Below, one piece after another: positions 1 through 10,091 of a stretch of 64,000 nucleotides of DNA. The stretch's first letter is position 1. Each line of letters opens with the position of its first letter. Source of the DNA: Flammula alnicola (lineage: Eukaryota > Basidiomycota > Agaricomycetes > Agaricales > Strophariaceae); contig JADNRV010000024.1 of the NCBI GenBank assembly GCA_015499995.1, positions 310,001 through 374,000 on the forward strand. Reading direction: 5' to 3'. Under the pieces are notes generated by a model. It saw only the letters and a list, made by a program, of their open reading frames with translations. It was not told the origin of the DNA and did not search any database. The position numbers and the translations under genes are program-made.

Positions 1-234
1 ATTCGAGGCCAAATTCCATACCGCAATCCAATTTGGATGAAGTCCATCGACAAGCGGCTCGGTAATGATGTCATTGCATTCGTCGAGGACGTTCAACGCG
101 ACGGGAATACCAGGCGTAAGCGCGACACGACGTGGGGGGAGGGAAAGAGTAAAGTTGAAAGGAGACGGGTAAAGAATACCATGGGCTACATGTCTCAAGT
201 TGAGCGGCCTTCTCACGACTGAAAGATGCATCAT
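1..234 (-). CDS. 5' end of an unidentified gene leaving the left edge
   Basis: The reverse strand is open without a stop from an ATG at 234 (a second ATG follows directly) to the window edge, about 78 codons. The peptide begins MMHLSVVRRPLNLRHVAHG and ends with NWIAVWNLASN. Its mixed, non-repetitive composition looks coding, whereas the plus-strand frames here do not. I do not recognise the family. The true start could be the second ATG at 231. Confidence 0.45.
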   Translation of the reverse strand, partial: MMHLSVVRRPLNLRHVAHGILYPSPFNFTLSLPPRRVALTPGIPVALNVLDECNDIITEPLVDGLHPNWIAVWNLASN

Positions 235-873
235 GTCCTCGGAGGGAAATAGACTAACTTACATAACCTATAAGGTTTTTTTTAGCTTAGGTCTTCTTTT
301 CTTTTTCAATATTAATTGACCTTATGAATATATAAAACTACTGCGTTGAATTTATGTTATTGAATTTCTGCCGGAAACGGTCACGAAGGTTGACGACACC
401 GAAACTGCCTCTGAGACGCGCGTCAATCACGAAGTCCCTTTGCGGCGTTTTCCGGTCCCTTTGCGGCGTTTTCCGGAGGTCACGTGTTTTCGACAAACCT
501 GCTGGGTCAATGGCTTTCACTCGGGGCCACGTGTGCAAGGGAACCAGGAGGAGGAGAAGCGTCGCATCCTCGAGGATATCCACCTATGTATCTCCTCCGC
601 CCTCTTGTACTCGTACACCTCGCGTGCAGTGCCCAGCTGCCCGACGATCGACGCAGACGACGGTGCATGTGCTCTTGGTGTACCTCAGGGGTGCCAGCTA
701 TCCTTGGAGACTTTTGCCTCTTCCCTCTGACCGTGTTCTTCGTCGCCTGCTACCACCAATGCCAGTGGGACTGGGCTGGGATCAGTTGGGACTGCGCGAC
801 GTGGCCCTGGCCGGCGGATACACAGGCCATAAAGGAGGTCGTTTCTGTGTGATTTCGCTGCCGGCGAGCGACC
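235..873. other. No supported gene; contains a 21-bp direct repeat
   Basis: An AT-rich 80 bp at 240-340 is the likely promoter side of the left-edge gene. The rest is GC-rich and open in all three plus frames, but none gives a recognisable protein. A perfect 21-bp tandem duplication (unit beginning GTCCCTTTGCGGCG) lies at about 433-474. Parts may be the degraded upstream portion of the synthetase pseudogene that follows, but I cannot align them. Confidence 0.4.
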
Positions 874-2209
874 TTGGTATCCCTCTGCACACCGTCAACT
901 TCAAATGCCAGCAACAAACCTTTCCTCGAATCCCAACCTCCCTTCAGACGCAAACCTCTCCTCAAGTTCAATTTCAAACTTCGCGTTAAACACTACCCCT
1001 ACGCGGGACTCATACCTCGTGCACACGCACTCTTGGTACATGCACACAGGACCTCTGCGCAAAAGAAAATTTCCAAGAGCCTTGGAAACGCGGCTGACTT
1101 TGTGGACGCGATGGAGCGGTAGGGTGCGGCCATGGTGCTGTTTATCTCGTCGGAGTTTGGGGGCGGTAGTGGGCGATGTGGGTGAGTACCCGTCTGTTTT
1201 AGTGTTTGAGTGAGGGGAGCGGTTTGCTTTTCAAGTTTCTGGAGGTTCTGGGTTTTTCGTTTTTCGTTGCTTGCTTGTGTTCATGCCTTTCTTCGCTTTC
1301 ACGGGTTGGATGGATGGATGGATAGATGCATGCCACGCTGTCTATCACTGAAGTGTGGGCCTGCAATTCTTTCTGCTCGACAGGATGCGTAGAGATCTTT
1401 TTTTCACCTTGGTTTCGTTTGTCGGTCGTGAGTGTTACGCATGCGTTTGATGAGTGGTATCGAGTTGAGTTGACCGAACCCTTCTGCCTCATCCTCAGCG
1501 CGAGCTTTCAAATTTCATCTTTTGTGCCTTCTGCCCCAGTGAAAGGGTGCGTCGTTGGGCTTGGCATGCCCTGCGTGGATGTCGCTGCTGGGCTACTGGA
1601 GGGATTGGAGATGCGAGAACCGCCCGAGGGTGAGGCGAGGCGGCAGCAGCAGTGGAGGTGGAAGCTGAGTTGAAAGCTCCAAGACCCGAACTGCGAGCTA
1701 GTGGAGATGACGTTCTATCTTGCGAGTAAGGTCGTCGAGCGTATGGATCCGGAGACCTACGGTGCTGGGCATGAGTATGGGTGGCGTGAAGGTGGTACGT
1801 GCTTCCCTTCGTTTTATTCTTTATTCCTTTTTTCTGCTTGCCTTTTGCGCTTATTCAATTGTTTGGTAACCGATTTTTCTTTTTTCTTTTACCCGTAGGC
1901 ACACAAGACGTCGACGGATATTGCGCCGCGAGGGGCCAGCAAGCCACCTCCGCTCGTGCGGAAAACGCGCGTCGTCGCGTTCGGAAACGTTGTCTTTTGT
2001 TGGGAAACGCTTGGTGCCGTTTATGCCTGGGATGGTGGGGCGATTTTGGGCTTTGTTGGCGATGGGTTTCAGCACCGGGGTGCTTGAAACCTGTCGAAAC
2101 GCAGGTGCCGTTATAGGAAGACAGACGGGGAGAAGAGAGGGAAGAAGGGATGGAAGCAGTTTGGAAGTGCTGGAACGGGAAGGATGTTAAGGGCGTCAAG
2201 TCGTTCTAA
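874..2209 (+). pseudogene. Decayed mitochondrial methionyl-tRNA synthetase (C-terminal half)
   Basis: The segment around 1040-1120 reads LLVHAHRTSAQKKISKSLGN followed by AADFVDAMER. This matches the region around the KMSKS loop of bacterial/mitochondrial-type methionyl-tRNA synthetases (usual form LLVHxHW, KMSKSLGN, then ADPFxAxERxG). A TAG at 1120-1122 interrupts the frame at the position of an aromatic residue, and the following GAAMVLFIS continues the family pattern. Further on, LVEMTFYLASKVVE (about 1698-1740), an intron-like stretch 1795-1898, STDIAPRG, LVRKTRVV and, in another frame, RLVPFMPGMVGR (near 2010-2045) fit the C-terminal anticodon-binding region. A short tail ending GVKSF stops at 2207-2209. 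At least one nonsense change and two or more frame changes mean it cannot encode an enzyme. The catalytic N-terminus is not visible. Confidence 0.6.
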
Positions 2210-2739
2210 ATTGTGGAGGGTTGCGGTACGGTTCTTGCCCTGCGTATTCTTGTGGCTAATTTATCTGCGTGAAAGGTGTGTATGCTACCGAAATACCACA
2301 AGTGGACGTCGTCGACTCGTTTCGCCGGGGGACGTATTATTGCAGTAAAAGGCGTGCTATATACGTATTTTCGGTGCCGCGCTCTAGTCTGGAAAGGCTG
2401 TGAATTTTGTGATTGCCTTCTACTCGCCAACTCACCTTCGAAGCTCAAGATGGAAGAAAAGATAATAGGTGGAGATAGGTGGAGCGCATACTAATATGAT
2501 ACCATACATGACCCGAAAGAACGACTACCCTGGTGTTGGACGCGCACGACTATGGAGTGGAATTGTTTATCGCCCACTGCCAATATTCCAGCGCCAGGCC
2601 CATGATGAGGCCCAAAACAAATATTCGCGGCCAAAGTGATTTCTTCGAACCTACGAGAGGTGAATTTGACATCAGCTGAGCTCGAACTCGAACAGGTCGG
2701 TTGTGCGCACCGGTCTTGGCCGCGACTTGTCCTTATAGA
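2210..2739. other. Intergenic, nothing recognised
   Basis: Lies between the synthetase remnant and the 3' end of the NACHT gene. It is AT-moderate with only short open stretches. I see no RNA gene or repeat. Confidence 0.4.
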
Positions 2740-5613
2740 TCAGGAATAGGAATCAAGACCAATCGAGTGGGATATGTGTGTGATAATCTCAGATCGGCGA
2801 GTTATGTCCGAAAGAGAGGACTTCAAGTTCGCCTGTGTGACGTCCTCCAAGTTGTCATCATTGGAACCATCGTCAACAAGGCTGGCTACAGGCTCAGGAC
2901 CGAAGAGCCTTGATAACTCGCCATCATATAGAGGGTATTCAGAACAAATCACACAGATTTCGTCATCAGAGTGTTCTCTGGAATGCTCCAAAAATGGGAT
3001 TTCGGAGCGCTACGTGGTGGAAGATTACCACGATAAAGAACGATTACGGATTAAATAAGTCAATGATCAAGTCTCGGTCCAGTGGTAGCGACGGTGGAAC
3101 ATCATACTTACTTTTATGTATTCCAAGGCGGCAAGAGCTGCCCCTTCTCGTCTGCCAGACTCGAATTTTGGATATTGGAGTGCGCGATCTCTCAGGAGCT
3201 TTGCGAGACGCGGTTTTGCTGATGCTTTGGGTAGAGCCAATTCGAGCAATGTCAAGGTGGTTTGCTGTATCTCCTCATTAGTAGGCTTAAGATGATACCT
3301 GTCGAAGAATAAACCAGGGGGTAGTATCGCATTCAGCAGGTCGCGTCGCCTGCCGGGGAATAAGTCGTAAGTAGTACAAAGTAACGATCATTCTCAATGA
3401 TGCTCAGATGAAATCGAGCAATTTCAGACTCACCCTGGGACTCGGAAGAGAAACTCCGCCAGCGCACCAGCAAGAATAGCATACTTGTTCCAGTCGACAA
3501 AGAGTGGGCCTGCGCGAAGTGGGTCGAGGAGAAAATTCGATATTGTACGAGTCAACTCGCTCGTGTTCTCATGTTGGACATAAATCTTTGCCAACACAGA
3601 GTCTCCGTGGGGAGATTGTCGATCTTTTAGTAAATTTGGTTGTTCCACATAGATAATTTGCTCCAGAAGACAGATTAGTGCCATCCGGTCGAAGTCGTCA
3701 GCCATAAAGTCCTCGAAAGTTACAGCTGCAGCCAAAAAAAACTGAGCTTCGGTCGGGTAGACTGTGAGTTGCCGTCGTAGCCATTTGTCTTGAGAGTGGA
3801 GGTGAATTTGCAAAAGATTGTTTGTGGGATCCGAGGTATCCTATAGGAAGAGGTGTGCAGAAACCGGTCAGCAACTCGTCAAATTTCATTAGATTGAAAA
3901 AAATTCAGACCTCTCCCCGCATCCAATCCAAAAAATAATCCCATAATTGTACAGCTTTATCGATATTGACCTGATCGACCTCTAAAATAGACGGTAGGAA
4001 GTCGATGTCACGCAAATCGTTTGAAAGCTCCGGAGTCAGGCACGATTCCGTGCAATGGACCATAAGGGCGGGAATAACCGACGAGAATTTCCAACTTGCT
4101 GCGAAAAAAAGATCAAGCATTGTCGCCAATACTGGAAATGAGAGTTACGTACCTTCTGGCCGTCCTGAAGTGAACTGTATGTACTTTCTGGCGAGACGTG
4201 TATGCCCCTTTTTGACATCAATGAAGAAAGCCTGAGATCGTGACGGGTCCAGAAGGAAGTCTCCTAAGGATGCGTGGTAGAGGCTGATCTCGTGTGTTCT
4301 ATCCCGTGGTATATTTAGTACAGCATGCATATCGGATAATAATATGTCTAAATCCCCAGGTTGGTAACCCAGGACTCCCTCAATGTAAAGTGGCGACCTC
4401 CGTCGGTCGTCAGATAGCCCGAACCCAATCTCCAATGGATTTTCCACCCAAAGAATGATGTAAGAAAGGATCTCGAGCACCTTTTCAGGTTCCTCCGCTG
4501 AAAACAAAATTTGGTGATAGAGGGCGTCAAGGACGGCAAAAGGACTATCCTTGGCGAGAGAAGGCGATAGTCCCAGAATAACACGCAACCTATCCTCGGG
4601 CCGATGCCTAGGTGATTCAGTATATTTCACAACGACGGACGCATAGATGAACTGTCCGGATGCTTTGTGGATAAGCGTGTCAAGATCCTCCTCGCTCGGC
4701 CATATTGCAGGAAGATAAATCCCGAGTAAATGCTCCTTCTTTATCTGGTTGAACTTGGATATGAGAAACGTGCGGATATCGTTATTCGGAAGGTAGGTAT
4801 CGTCGAGGGGCAATCCTAGCATCAACGAGCTCAGTGGGATGGAGTTGAATGCCTGTCGAATTTCGAGTTCGGGTCTGCTGGCAATAAGAAAGGATATCGG
4901 GATATTAAACTGGTGTGCGGCTGCCGATAGGGCGTCGAGGATTTGTCGTTGGGATTTCCCGTCGCCGCATTCATCCAGCCCATCGATTATGATTACATTT
5001 GGGTGCTTTCGAAGGCGCGTCATCACCTTCTCGTCCTGCATCGCGCGGTTCAGAGGGTTGAGGACAAGTTCTTGCAGTTGGACAGGAAGAGATCGAGAAA
5101 AGATCGAGGGGTCCTCATCAACGGTTTTCCCAACGATCTCGCGAGTTTCGGGGATTAACAGACAGAGTTGAAAGGCGATAGTGGGAATGAAGAGTCTGTC
5201 GTTATTGCGCCCTGCCGTCGTCCGAGAGAAAAAGAAGCTTGCAGCGAGAATGCCTGCGGCGTGTAACATCTCCGCGATGGTCTGTGCGATGGCGGATTTG
5301 CCTGACCCAGCTGGGCCGTATAGCCACAAGAAGAACCGCAGATTTTCGGGATCCTTGATCCACTCCATGATTTTCCTGAGGACAGCCTCACGAGTACCAG
5401 GATGGCATTTCGGTGGGTCGTATCGCTCCGCCGAGTTGTGGAAAGCGCCAAAAGCGACATTCTGCCTGAGTATATCCCAGCCTAGCATGGATCGCCCCGA
5501 ATCAGCCTCGTCCATGGACGCAGGAGTCACATACCTCGCTGGCTGGCAACATTCTGATTTTGTGCGACGAATGTCCCACCGCTAATGTGAAGGTATCGGG
5601 AATTGGCGAACAT
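2740..5613 (-). CDS. NACHT-domain STAND NTPase (fungal NLR-like)
   Basis: Encodes a signal-transduction ATPase of the NACHT class, known in fungi for NLR-like, heterokaryon-incompatibility-type roles. The start ATG at 5613 opens a 79-nt exon encoding MFANSRYLHISGGTF, a hallmark N-terminus of agaricomycete NACHT proteins. A 53-nt intron (5482-5534) joins it in frame to GWDILRQNVAFGAFHNSAER. The Walker A motif is GPAGSGKSAIAQ, the Walker B region is NVIIIDGLDECGDG, and the sensor-like ASRPE follows. A helical region ends at LYHASLGDFLLDPSR, typical of the family. Later introns lie at about 4099-4152, 3842-3910, 3366-3431 and 2987-3110, and the last exon ends EHSDDEICVICSEYP and so on to the TGA at 2740. 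No WD40, ankyrin or TPR repeats follow, so this is a short NACHT form. Which exons are joined is certain for the first three and likely for the rest. Confidence 0.85.
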
Positions 5614-6426
5614 GGCAGCTGGCTTCGAATACAAGGTAGCCGTGGCTACGCCCTGACGAGAAAGATGTGGAAGCGGCTGAAGATGCGGAAGTGGTTAAAG
5701 CACTCAAGTAAGTAAATACTCAACGCAGCCTGGTAGCAATAGCACAGCCCCATTGGCAGGGCACTGCTCTACGACCGTCACGGTGCGACTGTGCGAGACG
5801 TCTTCTTCTTGTGTCTTATCACATCTTATCTTATCGAAACGAAAGACGCACTCATCATATTTATGCACTCAGATTCATGACTCCTCAGGGAAAGAGCAGG
5901 GGAACTGTCCCGGGGTTGCGGAATGGTCGTTCTGGGCAGTAGTCTGAAATATCGAACGTTCGAACAGCTGAACAGGATTATAGCGAGACTCTGAATCACC
6001 ACAGATAGAATGGAACACCCTTACACTTCAAGGATTTTTAGCCCTCTTTGCGCAGTGGAACACGTCTCGAGTTCTGTCAAGAGCAAGAGAGGCAGATCCG
6101 ATTGGTAGGAGCAGACGATGATGAGATGTACATAGGGTGGTTCAGAGAGGTACTTATCATCAGGGACACGGTGAGCCTCACTTCCCGCTAGTAGTCCCAG
6201 AATTCTTGCATTTGGTAAAATAACACCATTTGAGCATCATTGTGACATTCAGGTTTGGCATGGGATCAGGCCATCAACCTGATTTTAAGATCCGAACAAG
6301 TTGGCGGTGTTTACACAGAGAATCATTGATCACGATGGCTGAGAATGTGGACCGTGATATTCGAGGACCTGCTTTATAATATTCCCTCGCAGCAACACCC
6401 TAAAGAATTCAGCGTTACTATCAACT
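5614..6426. other. Divergent intergenic region
   Basis: Separates the start of the NACHT gene (minus) from the start of the HAD gene (plus), so both promoters lie here. A CACATCTTATCTTATC run near 5820 resembles a similar run near 8130. No coding stretch is convincing. Confidence 0.4.
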
Positions 6427-7594
6427 ATGGACAATGTCAAAGCCTTGATTTTCGACGTGTTTGGGACTGTCGTGGACTGGCGATCCAGCGTGGTTGCAGA
6501 GCTTGAGGTACTAGGCAAGCAACACGGGGTAGCATCAGGTGTGTCTTATACTTGCTTTCAAACTCGGAATTTCAGATGAATTACTTACCCGTTGATTGGT
6601 TTCTAGACACCGATTGGAACAAGTTTGCTCAACAATGGTACAGCGGTCATATCAAGAACGCGTCCGTAGTCAACCTCCTCCACGCTTCTCGATACTGTGC
6701 TCACTCGGTCTGTGGTGAAATCCAGACGACGCATTGCAGCTGGCGCTTCAGGCCCACTCAGTGTAGACGTCATGCACAGAGAGGTCGGCTCTTCTCATCC
6801 TTGTCGCATTGCATTCATTAATCCCAGTTGTCCTCGCTAGATCCTTGAAGACCTCCTAAGCTCTTCGGAATGGTCCCATATCGGTACTCTGTGGGATGAA
6901 AAGACACGCCAACACTTAAATCTCGTCTGGCATCGTCTGAACGGTCAGGACTCGCTTCCAACTTTCATCAAATCAGATTGAGCCAGCAGCTAACCGCGCG
7001 ACTCATTGAAGGCTGGCCGGATACTGTCGAAGGTCTACACTCGCTTAAAAAGCAAGCTATCATTGCGACCTTGTCAAACGGCAACGTTCGCCTGTTGATC
7101 GACATGGTGATCGCCAGCTCCTTCTCTCCTTCTGGCTAAGAAGCTTGAATCATACGTCATGTTTAGGCAAAGCACGCCGGCCTGCCCTGGGACATGGTAT
7201 TCTCCACGGAGCTCTTCAACACCTTCAAACCGTCAGTTTTATCCTTATCGTCTCCTTATTTTACATCCATCACCATCGTGCCCCTTTCTAAACACAAACT
7301 GATCCGTTTAATCCTATCAGGAACCCAAAAGCCTATCTCGAAGCCATGCGTCACCTATCCCTACCCCCAGAGAACTGCGCCATGGTGGCGGCACACATCT
7401 ACGACCTGAGGGCTGCGGGGAGCCTGGGAATGACGACGATATATGTGCGCCGGCCACACGAGGACAGCGACGCCATCCAGCTGGATCTGGAAGTCAAGAG
7501 CAAGAAGGACGGCGGAGAGGTGGACTGCGTCGTCGATTCGTTCACCGAATTGGCCGAGATTCTCACTCGTGCTGCTCCGGCTGGAGAGAATTGA
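6427..7594 (+). CDS. HAD-superfamily hydrolase (haloacid dehalogenase type II-like)
   Basis: The ATG at 6427 opens VKALIFDVFGTVVDWRSSV, the motif I of haloacid dehalogenase-like hydrolases with the nucleophile D in DVFGT. Seven exons join in frame: 6427-6538, 6607-6661, 6726-6783, 6841-6943, 7012-7106, 7170-7231 and 7321-7594. Motif II is ATLSNGN, the motif III region is FKPNPKAYLEA with its K, and motif IV is AAHIYDLRAAGSLGM, where the usual H-x-x-D-L pattern is clear. The family dehalogenates short haloacids or acts as a broad phosphatase; the substrate is unknown here. The six introns are 50-89 nt with GT-AG ends. The C-terminus ends AAPAGEN. It appears intact. Confidence 0.9.
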
Positions 7595-8394
7595 GATTGT
7601 AGCCGAAGTGAGGCGGACGGGCTCGCGGGTGAGTCAATGTTTGTATGTATATATGAAATGAAGACAGATTCACGTTGTGTTGTATCACCTCAAATGAATG
7701 GACGAGTTCTCTCCTTCATCTTGGGTAAAGTAATATGCACGCATAATCAGTAAGTGAAGTTATCGCACGCTCCTGGTCATTGGCCATTGGACGAAGCTGT
7801 TAATCGTCGCATCTCATATTCAAGTTCGTCCTTTTTAAATTTCCACCTTTCCATTTGTATTTCCGGAGCCTATCCTTTTCTATCCCGCAGAGAAAGTTGA
7901 AATTTGTTCCTCCTAAGTATATACTCGTGATTCAGAAGTTTTCCGACGTTACCACTCAAATTCAGGGCGTTTTTGGGTTTCAGACCTATCGTGGCCACTG
8001 GCCAAACAACCTTTGGCTTGCGTGATACCCTGTGGACGATGTGGAAGGAGTTGAAACGACTCTGTGGAAGGGGATCAAGCGACTGCGAGCAGCGACATAG
8101 CCTGATCACAGCCTCAATATTCTTATCTTATCTTATCCAACCCGAAGAAAGGCGCATACTCTACATGTACCTTAAGAGGTACTTATCCTAACATTCTCGG
8201 GCACCTATTTCCAACCTATTTCTCTCATTTGCACCTATATCAAGACAAGAGGCGAATACGACGAGAGGAAATCGGAAAACAGACCTCGAGGCTCATGAAA
8301 AAAGGGGGGATGAAATAGAACTACAGGTAGACCATATGTCAATAAACAAATTCACAAGTTAAAAACAGTAGCACCCGTACAACGTTCTAGAGGT
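7595..8394. other. Intergenic, nothing recognised
   Basis: The 3' flank of the HAD gene. Contains a TTATCTTATCTTATCC run at about 8129 and otherwise only short non-coding-looking open stretches. Confidence 0.4.
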
Positions 8395-8640
8395 TTAATT
8401 GTACAGCGAACTATCGAGGATTCCAGACTGTGGCAGCGACGCGATCGTATCGTTAACCGCTGCAAGAAAGGCATCGTGGGTCAAAGGGGTTCCTTGCAAG
8501 GCACTTCGGATTTTTCCGACAGAGCATCCAAATGAGTAACCGGTTGCCATCTGATTTTCATCAGGGTAGACCACAGTCGACACACTCCCCAAATCGGGAC
8601 AGTCCACATCAGCGACACATGGGACCAAAACTCGACACAT
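8395..8640 (-). pseudogene. Orphan gene tail of about 50-80 codons
   Basis: A minus-strand stretch ending at the stop 8395-8397 reads MATGYSFGCSVGKIRSALQG followed by TPLTHDAFLAAVNDTIASL, which looks like genuine coding sequence. Upstream (towards 8640) it runs into the CGACACA-rich inverted-repeat region and the protein character is lost. I infer a 3' gene fragment cut by an insertion or rearrangement. The family is not recognised. Confidence 0.35.
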
Positions 8641-8681
8641 CTATCGGATGTGTTGAACTTGACCCGTGGAAGTGTGTCGCT
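8611..8681. repeat. Imperfect inverted repeat bounded by AGCGACACA / TGTGTCGCT
   Basis: The outer nine bases pair perfectly (AGCGACACA at 8611-8619 with TGTGTCGCT at 8673-8681), and the inner GACACATC pairs with GATGTGTT around a short loop at about 8643. Further CGACACA copies lie at 8579-8585 and 8633-8639, and TGTGTCG at 8694-8700. This resembles terminal or subterminal repeats of a DNA transposon, but no transposase is visible. Confidence 0.5.
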
Positions 8682-8721
8682 GACCGATACAGGTGTGTCG
8701 ATAATTGTCAATCATCGACAC

Positions 8722-9825
8722 TCTCCGGAGTTGGCTAACGTTTCCGTTTAGGGGGCAGTTCATGGCAGAAGATGACTCAGTTCACAAAAGGTTTATGAAG
8801 ACTATGTAAGTATATTAGATAATTCGTAAGATCTCGGACTTGAAGTCTACTGAATCTGCAAAATTCACATTTTGCCTCCGAGTTTGTCTTATGAGTTTTC
8901 TCGGTTATGACATTAAGATAATTCATTGAAGAAATCTAAGATACACAATGAAAAATACAGGATCCATCTCGACATTCTCCAACTATTACCCTACTGTGTC
9001 TACTCTCTACGAACGAGTCCCCAGTAGAAGCAAAGAGACGTTTTGTACTCGGGATTTTGCCGCCACTGGTGATGTTTGCAGAGTGTTCATCCAGTTGAAA
9101 GACATGGGGGCGAGACGACGGCCCCTTGCTCCACGGAGATCGTCCGTGGCCTTGTTGCCATGTTGGCGGGGTGGAAGTGTCGAATCAGATGCGATGCGGC
9201 CTTGCGTGCTCGAACGGAGGTAGGAGAGGGGACGGCGGGGCCTCCAGCCCTGGTATTTACACCACAGAAGGGGGGCTGTGCGGTCAGCGACATGGAAAGG
9301 CATGCCTTTGCCACTTACCTGGCAGGGTTCGTTGCGTATGATATCAAATGGACAAGGGAGATGAGGGAAAACCTCAAATACGAGACCTGAGGCCAGTGGA
9401 TATGTTCAGTATAGTCCTACGGGTTGAGCAAGGCACGTACCAGGGATGTTCCAAACTGTATCGGTCCCATCCTTCAACGTTTAAACCCTCAACCAATATC
9501 TTTGCCCTCGAGCACCGGGTCTGCTTGTTATTGTCGTGAACCTTCTCAATTCTCAATCTTGGGTAAGGCCATCGTTGGCACAGCCAAGAGTGATGGCGTG
9601 CGGGAGTGGAAGTGGTGGTGACGGCGGTGAACAAAGAAACGATCACGGCCAACGTCCGGATTTGGAATTGGCAGCTGAACTGAACTGATTCGGGTCAGAA
9701 TCACGTGCTGAAATAAAGAGCGCGACAATGGACGTGTCGCGAATCAGATGGGTCCTCGACACCGTGTCGAGCATCATGATCATGTGTCGTTAATCTAAAT
9801 AAGGTGTGTGCGTCGCATTTGGTAT
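8722..9825. other. Interval without a supported gene, flanked by CGACAC/GTGTCG motifs
   Basis: GTGTCGAATCAGATG occurs at about 9177 and the near-copy GTGTCGCGAATCAGATGG at about 9736. A 17-base perfect palindrome CTCGACACCGTGTCGAG lies at about 9756-9772, and ATGTGTCGT at about 9782. Overlapping open frames on both strands at 9000-9400 show no family. The interval may be a non-autonomous element; its borders are not defined. Confidence 0.3.
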
Positions 9826-10091
9826 ATCCTCGATTTTCATCTGTCAAACTAGACGCTCAACTGGATGCAGCATCGCCTTATTGTCTCATTTGATTGTCCG
9901 CCATGTCAACCACATAAAGATAAGTGAAGGCGGTGCAAAGGCGGTGAAATTTAAATAACACGCCTCGCGTCGGGAAAACCCAAATCCCTTGTAAGGCATT
10001 TGAAATTTCAGAAATTTCCGACGCGAGGTTTCCATGCTGTGGTACTTAAACTCTCAGGCCTCAATGTGAGTGGGCCCCCACCTTAGCTGAA

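Noticed and set aside
354..989. 211-codon plus-strand open frame
   Set aside because: Two other frames are open over the same stretch and the composition is Arg/Ser/Pro-rich as expected of GC-rich non-coding DNA; no motif.
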